NCBI RefSeq assembly: GCF_048564905.1
Contig: NC_132989.1
Location: 100,542,257 to 100,606,256 of the forward strand
Direction of reading: 5' to 3'
DNA from: Vicugna pacos
Taxonomy: Eukaryota > Chordata > Mammalia > Artiodactyla > Camelidae
Length of the DNA: 64,000 nucleotides
The position numbers and the translations under genes were made by a program. Every line of letters begins with the position of its first letter. The first letter of the stretch is position 1. The notes under the pieces are model-generated. The model did no database searches. It worked only from the letters and a program-made list of their open reading frames with translations, and was not told where the DNA came from. Shown here in pieces: positions 56,030 through 64,000 of the stretch.

Positions 56030-57179
56030 TATCTATCTATCTAACTAGAGGAGAGGGGAGGGAAAGTTTTTTCTTAAAGGAAAGTGATAAATAGAACACT
56101 TTCAAATATACAAGGCATTTCAAGTATTATGAAAATATGTTTCATCAAGAACAATTTCTGTAAAAAAAGGTAAGTGGAACTGTTACTTCCATGAAGGAAA
56201 AATAAAATATATTAACTGCCCATAACTCAAAGAATAGATTCTACCATAGATAGATGTGGAACCAGAAATGATGATCCTCATCAAATTGTTATAGTAATTC
56301 ATACTACAGCTAATTAAGAGTTATATACCTATTTTTTAAATAATCTAAAAAATCACAAAAACTCACACAGTTGTGTCATTTGGACTGTTTAACCTCAATA
56401 TATAGAAAGCAAATTAAAACATGTGAGAGGGTATATAGATGCCTCTGCCCCTGCCCCCAATAATTAGAGGATAATAAAATTAAAATGTTTGTAGACTTTT
56501 CTTACATAGTTAATACACAGTGGTTTAAAAATAATGTCAATTTAAAATGAAAGTTTATCCTAAAGTTTTAACAACTGGATTTCCTGTGTGACAAAAATTG
56601 TTATTTATATTTATGAATAAACTTATTAATGCTTACTATACTTACAGTAAATTTATCCAATGTATTCCTTTATGTTAAATACAATGCCACTGGAAAATTA
56701 TTACTTTAGAACAAACGGTAACATTTAGCAATGTGAGGAAAATGCTAAATTAAAGCAGAACCTTTGCTATGTCTTCAATAGTACAGTGTAATTACTTTAA
56801 TCATGTTTTCATATGCACAAGGAAATTCTGAAATGCCCTTATACACAGTCACAGATAGAATCTGACAGGAAAAAACATCAGTAAACTATTCTTTTTTCTC
56901 AAATTATGACCTATGTAAGTCATAAATTAAAAAAACAGTGTGCTATGGTACTTTGCTAAATAATATAGATAACACACAGAATGCTGAGGCAGAGAGAGAA
57001 TATCCTACAGCTGTTTCCAGGGAAGGTAAGTCTTAAACAAAAATAAAATTAAGCAAATAAATAAGAGTTAACCGGACAAAAGAAATTGGTTTAAACAAGT
57101 CTTGGAGACAACTAGAGATTTTTGAATTGATATCCCTTGAGTGAAGTGTATGTATGGTAAATAGAATAGCTGAAGCCTA
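56030..57179. other. Unassigned AT-rich sequence
   Basis: An ATCT tetranucleotide run (56031-56045) directly follows the LTR. Otherwise nothing recognised. Confidence 0.5.
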
Positions 57180-57345
57180 GAATTAGAAATATAGCGGGGT
57201 AGGATTGTATGGACTAATGCCAACTAACCTAACATTTTTTTTATCCTGATAGCTATGAGAGGTTTTTCAATAATTTTATGACATTATCAGATTTGAGTTT
57301 TAGAAAATTCTTTCTAGACCTAATTTGGAGGATATATTAATAGTA
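57180..57345 (-). mobile_element. L2 LINE fragment (ORF2 3' region), minus strand
   Basis: Same L2 complement segment as 19090-19290: gtaggattgtatggactaat, gatagctatgagaggttttt caataattttatgacattat and cagatttgagttttagaaaa tctttctagacc, equal in order to 'gtagggccttgtaggcc...ccattggagggtttt...gtgacatgatctga...ttttaaaaagatcactctggc'. Confidence 0.6.
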
Positions 57346-59018
57346 TCAAAACTACAATAACATCACTTTCAAACAATTACTTTTTAGGAAGTCAAGTGAA
57401 CTGGCCTGACAGGCATTCTGATCACTTTATCTTAATAAACATTTAAAATAGAGTAGTTGTACAGACTACACAGTGTATTTAAAACAGCACATGATGTGTA
57501 TATTTTTAATCTAGAAGTCCAAAATCACCATCTCTCATTTTGAGGACTTTGATATGACTGGAATTATATGGTCAAATTTATTAAGAATTATACTGTCAAA
57601 TCTTTAAGGTAATTTTCTTGAAGTTTTCTATTTATTCCATCAACATTACACTCAGTTCTGCAGGTTAAAACACCTTACAGTTAGTACTAGAAATCTAACA
57701 TTTTGCAGGTGTAGTTCAACCACAGTAGGTGATTAAAAGCATCAGTTAGAGGTATGTAATTATAAAATGTGTGGCAATATAATTATACCCATGAATTTTT
57801 TTGTGTTTTTATAATATTGATAACTTTTTAATATGTTATTATCTTAAAAGTAACATAAAATCATTCTTTAAGAATGTCTCCTTTTATCTCTAAAAGACAG
57901 CATTATCATCAGGTAAAATCTTCAATAGAAACATTTCATTTCATTTTTTTTAGGTCTGTTATTCTGATTCTTTCTATTTACTTCTGGAGAATTCTGAATC
58001 TTTTAAAAATCTTATGCAAAACATAAAAACCTTTATTAATTTCATGGCATATTTTTTAAAAACTGGCTCAAAATATTTGTTTTGAAAATTAATTTTATGT
58101 TTGCCATTTATTATAGTGACATTTAAAATTCAGTGAAAACTATTTTACTAATAAAGGGTTTTAATAATATTGATTTATGCTTTTCAGTACTTCATTTTAC
58201 AGATAGATGATTCAGATGACATATATTGGTGTTTCTTGTATCTTGAAAAAATTAAAAAGCATTCTACTGAAACTGGAATACTTTGATTTTATATTATCAA
58301 ACACTTGATAAATATTACTTATGTTCAGATTACCTATACTAAAAAAATTATCAAAGTACATACAAATTTTATTTCATTTAGTAAAAGCTAAAATGCAAGA
58401 AATTGCTAAATGTGTGAATAAAATAGATATTTTGAAATAAAGAGATTCACTCTATTCCAACTTTTTTTTCACAAGACTGTTCAGTTCTGAAAAAAATGGC
58501 AATTTTACATTGCCTTTTTATATGTAGGTACATAAGTATACATACACACACACACACACACACAGAGAAAGCAATAAAATTAAAGCCCAAAATAAGTCTG
58601 AATCTACATGCATTCATATATTAATCAATGAAATAAACAAGAATCCTATTTTGTGAGCACCAAGTAATTACAATAAAATATTAAGTTTAGGAGTGTCATA
58701 GCACTAACCTCAAAAAAAATCCTATATATTTATAAATGCTGAAAAGATTTTACAATTTGCTTCATTATTATTTGAATCCATATATTACATATACACACAT
58801 ATATGTACTAGTTTAATATGCTTATCTTATAAAGTATAAAAATCAATACTTAAATTTACGTGTTTTAAGTTTGCTACATAATGGTAAGTATATTAGAAAT
58901 ACTTGTCTTTCTTGTACAGATAAAATATGTTATTAACAAAAGTATTTAATTTGTAAACAAATTAGGACTATGGGATTAATAGATACAAATTACTCTACAG
59001 AAAATAGCTAAGCAAAAA
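57346..59018. other. Unassigned AT-rich sequence
   Basis: Contains the (CA)n at 58543-58564; nothing else recognised. Confidence 0.5.
58543..58564. repeat. (CA)n microsatellite
   Basis: A pure CA run of about 11 units. Confidence 0.95.
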
Positions 59019-59170
59019 CGATCTGCTGTATTACACAGGGAGTTATATTCAATATCTTGTAATAACCTATGTTGGAATATAATCTGAAAAAATATATAAC
59101 TGAATCACTTTGTGGTATGCCTGAAACTAACACAATATTGTAAATCACTTCTACTTCTATTTTTAAAAAA
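59019..59170 (+). mobile_element. L1 3' UTR tail fragment
   Basis: A short 5'-truncated copy of the cetartiodactyl-type L1 3' end: cacagggagttatattcaat, atcttgtaataacctatg, tataactgaatcactttgtg, gcctgaaactaacacaatat and a tail ending in an A-run (59160-59170). The same text occurs, more diverged, at 18611-18756. It belongs to an older subfamily of the tail than the stub at 51237. Confidence 0.85.
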
Positions 59171-60994
59171 TGTTTAAAATTCAGATATACTCATGAGTCT
59201 TAATTTCTTTTTTCTTCTTATGTAAAATAACATTAGTCCCTTTCACTTCTAGACTTGACACAGAATAACAATTAGGAGACATGACTTAGAAAATTCATTG
59301 GCTCCAACACCAAAAATGGAATAAGTATATGTTCCCAGAGTTTTTTCCTTGATATATAGGAATATTGGTCTTTTCCATTCTTGCTTTATGTGCTGGTTCA
59401 GAAATAGTAACAGTTGTACACACTTTGGGAGGAGCTCCTAAAAAATGTGATAACCTAAAACGTTAATAAATATTAGGTTCTGTTAGTAAATGATAAGGGA
59501 GTGTGAAGGTTGGGAATGTTGGTGAAGAATTAATGTCTGCAACATATCAAAGGACATCCTTGCAACTCTTGTGTATAGCTTTTTGCTTGATGCTTTTTTG
59601 GAAATTTATCTGGAATCCTTTAGTTAATATCCTATTACAAAATGCACAATGTATTTTCCTCCTTGAGGTCTTTGATCTTAGCTTATGATACTGAAATACG
59701 CAATATGTGGAGTAAGAACATCATTGTTAAGCTTTGGATACTCCTTAAAATTTTTTGAGGTTGTTTAAATAATGTTAGGATCAGCTTCTTCAGTCTTGGT
59801 TCCCTTTCCACTATGTGGAATTTTTTTTTAATTTAATTTTTTTAATTTAAATTTTTAAAAATTTGTATATTTTCCCACATAATAAATTCTCTTGACAATA
59901 AGTAGTGCTGTATTTGGCAACAAGTTACTGAATACTTAAGTTAGCTCTTCTAGTGAGAACATTGATAAGATTTAAGTTGAGTTTAATTGCATAGCAGATC
60001 ATTTAACTTACTCTTGTTCCTCCTCAATCAAGAAAACTCTTGAAAATCTACCTTATTCATTATAAGAAAGTTGATAAGAATAAAAGAATGGGCTTAATAC
60101 ATCAGTTCAAACTAGTTTAAAAATTCAAAGCACATGTTCTAATAACTCCAGGTGAATAGTATTATTTTTAATACATATTTTTATGAAAATATTGTATAAC
60201 AAGGGAAATCAGGACAGAGAAAGGATCCATTCTCTCAGAAACCAACTATGGAAAAATAAACAAGATATTATACACAGCCTCAGATAGAGACGAGTGTGTA
60301 TAAAAATCTGCCCCTAAGTGAAATTGTAAAGTAGAGAAAAATTATCTATTATCTATCTATCATCAATCTGTCTATCTATTCAGCCATTTAGTAGAAAAAC
60401 AGAACTATAAAAGACCTTATTCTACCATACTCTGCTTTCCCCGTCTTTATCTGGGCCTCATTAAGGGTTTTTTTTTCCTTAAAAGTTTACAAATTCTTTG
60501 TGCACATCATGTTTTCATAGTGAGGGAAGACATTTATTTTTAATCATGTGTGTAAAATTACAAATTGTGTGAGATATTTTCATTTAAAGAATATAATGAA
60601 TGTCCATTAGCATACTTGTGCTAACTACTTATTATAACTAATAACTATCAGTATATAATTACCTACATAGATGTACCTAACTCATCATAATATAATCATA
60701 TAGTATCTCACTGTATACAAACTGATCTCATTTGCTTTTGTTTCTGGTGTTTTTCTACTCCAATTTTACTGCTGTTTATTTGTTCCCTTAAGACTTATGA
60801 TTAATTTATTTTCAGTGACTAATATACAACATTTCTTTTACAATAAAACTTCAATATTTCTGTCTACATGGAAATTTTAATATCTAATCAAGGATTCTGA
60901 TTATTTTGAAACTCCATTGGCTTTCTTATAAAATATAAAACTGTACTCCACAAGGTTGAGCTGTGGGATGTTTTCAAAAGTATCTCTAATCTTC
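59171..60994. other. Unassigned sequence with AT-rich and ATCT tracts
   Basis: Very AT-rich self-complementary text lies at 59820-59875. A TATC/ATCT tract lies at 60341-60380. The short plus-strand open frame at 59503-59688 has no recognised features. Confidence 0.5.
60341..60380. repeat. (ATCT)n tetranucleotide repeat, imperfect
   Basis: ATCT units interrupted by CATCAATCTG. Confidence 0.85.
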
Positions 60995-61300
60995 ACTCAT
61001 CTTGCATTCTCTCCAACAGAAATCCAAGCAGGCTATTCCTTTATAAAATTCTGATTGAAGTCATATCTATCTTAGAAGGATTAATATGTTAAAATATGCT
61101 AAGAGTTTGGAAACTTCTGATCAAAGAAGCTATCAAAATGCAAAATATTACTGTCATTGTTCTCAAAGGTAAATAGCAATCATTCATGGGCTTTTACATT
61201 GCCCTCCAGTCACTGTGATCTGATCTCCATGAAGCTACTTTTCCATTGATTAAATGCTCTTATCTCTATTGCCAAGCTAATCTTGTGTATCATCCAGGCT
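60995..61300 (+). mobile_element. Possible L2 LINE fragment
   Basis: Weak agreement with the L2 order: agcaggctattcctttataa aattctgattgaagtcatat (the 'gatccttttaaaacataagtcagatcatgtc' site) and ccctccagtcactgtgatct. Low confidence because of decay. Confidence 0.4.
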
Positions 61301-63644
61301 TTTATTTTATCTTCTTTATACAGTCTCCTTCAGGCTCTACAAATGTGAATAAACTTTAAAGGAATCACAAACCAGCAGTTATCCTTTCATTCTCAACAAG
61401 TTGTTTTTCATAAAACATTCTGTAAGTTGCTAAGTTTTCTTTAGTTTTCTTCAGACTTCTTTCTCTTCAAGAACTAAAAATGGCTTCAATAGAAGATTTT
61501 GCTGTCCTCCTAAGAACTACTGTTACAAGTGTATAATCAGCCAAGGCATTTATGTGATAGACTAAGATCCTCATATAGAATGAAAGAGTGAGAACAGCAG
61601 AGTGGAGTTCAACTGCTGGCCATGAATCTTGATTTGTGTTACTTAATAACACATTAAGTGAGGAGGATTGTTTTCATTGTAACATTAGTTCATATTCATA
61701 TCAATCTCTAGGTACCATTTAGATAATGCTCAGTTATCAGAAATACATAATACATTAAAAGTAAAATAGTTTCTCACAGGATGACTTTTGACTTTGGTAA
61801 AATCTTACACTCTACCACATAAATCATATGGAAGTGACAGTTTACTGTGACAAACCCAAGAGAATATACCCTCAGCCTTGGATACCAGTGTTAGGCTGGA
61901 GAAGTTCAGTGAGCTTGAGTTCTTGAGTCTACCAGGTTATTATGTATAGGATGTGTTTCACTGTATCAGTGGCAATTTTTCTATTCTGGCTGAGGTCCTG
62001 CAAGTTTGAGGGAAACCCCAAATAGGTTTGACTGTATCTCTCACATATGAAGAAATATATTCTAAATATCCAGCATAATTTCCAAATCATGACCACAAGA
62101 TTTATTAAGACACATCACCTGATTCTAACTTCAAGATCCTGGGGGGGGGGGGGGATATCCTTTAAATGACAGTTGTATCTATAGTAGGCAGCAGAGAGAG
62201 GACCAGAAACAAGCTAAAGAATGACAACTCTATGTTAGATATTAAGAATTAGCTTTCTACACAATAGGCAATCGAGTTTGAATTACACTTCCGAAAAGCT
62301 ATTAAAGAGCTCTATGACTTTATATATTCAAACCCCAGAAATATTGAAAAGAACCACATAATGAATAGACTGCACAAAGCTGAATATCAGAGGGAATTTT
62401 TTTATGCCTCATGACTACAAGAATGAGAGAATTACCACTCCACCTAAGGGTCTTCAAGAGCCATGCAGTGGTGTACAATGTGCTAAGATGTCTGAAATTA
62501 CAGTGTATTATATTATGTAATATTTTATATTATTTGATTGATATAATTATAGTATAGTCACATTTTCCCAAAAGCCTTCCTGTAATAAAACTATTTATAC
62601 AGAATTGTTTTCTACAGAATATCATGAGGTTGGTACATTTTTAAACTGTCCTTAAAAACAAATATTTTACTAATCATATTTTGATCACAAAATGATGCTA
62701 AATAAATTATTTTGATCTATCATTCACCTATTTATTCACCAGAGTGAAGCATTGCATATCTAGGAAACAATTCAAAATGGTGGAATAAAATTATTTTTTA
62801 TCTATATCCATGTATATATCTACATCTAATATTTATATATCCATCCACAGTCCATCTTAGTCATGGATATTCTCATTCGTCCAATAGTGAAAGAACGCAC
62901 CTGCGTGATTCATGGCTTATCTTTAGCTTACTATTTGATTCCTTTTTATGTTTCAGGTAGAACAAATTTGGTGTTTGTTTTGTTTTCCACATACACTGAC
63001 TTACATGACATTTCCTCTTTTTAAAATTATTAGGATTAAAAATGATGCTGGCTTCATGTGATTTTTCTCAGCAAATCCTCTTTGTTCTCTATATGTCAGT
63101 GTGTCCAGACAAACAGGAACAGAGGGAGTTTTTCTCAGTCCTTAAGTGTGACCTGAGGAGCAACCATGTTCACTTACAGGAGAAGGTAAGAAGGCATCAC
63201 AGATCACTAACACTTGGGTTATTGCTTTTGCGATTCAGTCCACAAAACCAGTTCTGGAAACTCTAGTCTTACAGTTCCTCACAACTCTAGCCCATTTTTC
63301 TGAACTTCAGTGATAGTTATTGTTCATATTACCACATTTGAGAGTATTATGTACTATCTTATATGACCTAGTATTATTTATATGAGTTACCAAAAAGAGA
63401 CATGTATGTGACTGCATTTGCCTTGAAAAATTGGAAATGAAAGTAATTTGTTAAGCATCTCAGGCAAAGAAGTGGATCTTTGTTGCTGTGTTGTTTAACT
63501 TATTTTTTGTGTGTGTGATTTTTAGCACAAGTATTTGCCAGCAATTTCTAACCAAAAATATGCCTGGATTTTGAGTCGCTCTTTTGGTAATAATGCAACC
63601 GAAAATAAGACTCTGGTTTTGGTGATGATATTATGTAAATAAAT
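61301..63644. other. Unassigned sequence with poly-G and one exon-like block
   Basis: Contains the G14 run at 62141-62154 and a splice-flanked block at 63034-63185 (listed as a finding). No repeat family recognised. Confidence 0.45.
62141..62154 (+). repeat. Poly-G run (G14)
   Basis: Fourteen consecutive Gs between tcaagatcct and atatcc, an isolated homopolymer in AT-rich DNA. The length is uncertain because such runs are error-prone in sequencing. Confidence 0.9.
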
Positions 63645-64000
63645 CATTAGAGACTGAACTGTTTCCCACCAGTGTTCATATGTGGACGTCCTAACCTCCA
63701 ATGTGACCGTATAAGAGATAGGGCTTTGAAAGAGGTAATTAAGGTCAAATGAGGTCATACCGTGAGGCCTAATCCAACTGAACTGGTGTTCTTATAAGAA
63801 GAGGGGGAGACACCTGGGGTGGGTTTGCACAGAGCAAAAGCCACGTGACAACACAGAGAAAAGGTACCATCTGCAATCACAGGAGTGAGGACTCAGGAGA
63901 AATCAAACTTGCTGACACTTTGATCTAGGACTTACAGCCTCCTGAAGTATGAGAAAATAAATTTCTGTGAAGACAGTCATTCTGTGGCACTTTGTTATGG
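63645..64000 (+). mobile_element. MaLR (MLT1-like) LTR fossil, cut by window edge
   Basis: Starts near cattagagactgaactgttt and follows the MLT1-like order: cctaacctccaatgtgaccg, gaggtaattaaggtcaaatg aggtcatac, cctaatccaactgaactggt gttcttataagaaga, acacagagaaaaggtaccat, cttgctgacactttgatcta ggacttacagcctcctgaag, then agaaaataaatttctgtg with the polyadenylation signal and a 3' end gtggcactttgttatgg at the window edge. Less decayed than the copies at 49.4 and 55.6 kb. Broken, non-coding. Confidence 0.85.

Noticed and set aside
60341-60380. CRISPR-like or regulatory repeat array (also the other microsatellites)
   Set aside because: Units are 2-4 bp simple repeats without spacers in a mammalian genome.

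Overview
This window is a stretch of mammalian nuclear DNA with no host protein-coding gene I can support. It is AT-rich and poor in CpG, studded with microsatellites and filled with interspersed repeats of very different ages. The strongest lineage clue is a tRNA-Ala-derived SINE at 40047-40158 that matches the camelid-specific family I know as Vic-1. It is accompanied by L1 copies with a cetartiodactyl-type 3' end, three of which are well enough preserved to show insertion hallmarks. I infer a camelid (camel, llama or alpaca) intergenic or deep intronic region. The longest open frame is 219 codons and is a piece of L1 ORF2; nearly all other open frames are chance frames in repeats. Layout: 0-4.8 kb holds a MER20-like hAT fossil, a Tigger-type MITE, microsatellites and two LTR fossils. 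5.6-7.2 kb is an eroded L1. 7.2-14.7 kb is mostly unassigned sequence with one possible MIR. 14.7-18.8 kb is an L1 block: an old L1 relic followed by a younger L1 whose 5' part is inverted (twin priming). 18.8-21.4 kb has an L2 piece, a MIR and a promoter-like cluster (inverted CCAAT, RFX X-box-like palindrome, TATA box). 21.4-24.7 kb is a 5'-region L1/HAL1-type fossil. 24.7-28.3 kb has a 46-bp minisatellite, a GT repeat, a MIR and L2 fragments. 28.5-31.9 kb is a broken ERVL fossil with recognisable reverse-transcriptase and RNase H regions; it contains a short interstitial telomeric repeat and abuts a MIR. 32-36 kb is mostly unassigned. 36-40.2 kb holds a second Tigger-type MITE, a 5'-truncated L1 with clear target-site duplications, two L2 copies and the camelid SINE. 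41-47.5 kb has an L1/HAL1-like 5' fossil, a MIR and a 3.1-kb old L1 carrying most of ORF2. 49.4-54 kb has MLT1 and ERV1-like LTR fossils, a MIR, an L1 stub of only about 50 bp with duplications, and a 1.4-kb L1 with duplications. 54-64 kb has a MIR, MLT1-like LTR fossils, an L2 piece, an L1 3' tail, a 14-base G run and one weak exon candidate. Nothing here amounts to a new biological system. The most informative items are the mechanistic L1 insertions, the telomeric repeat and the promoter-like cluster. Repeat names come from remembered consensus sequences, without database searches.
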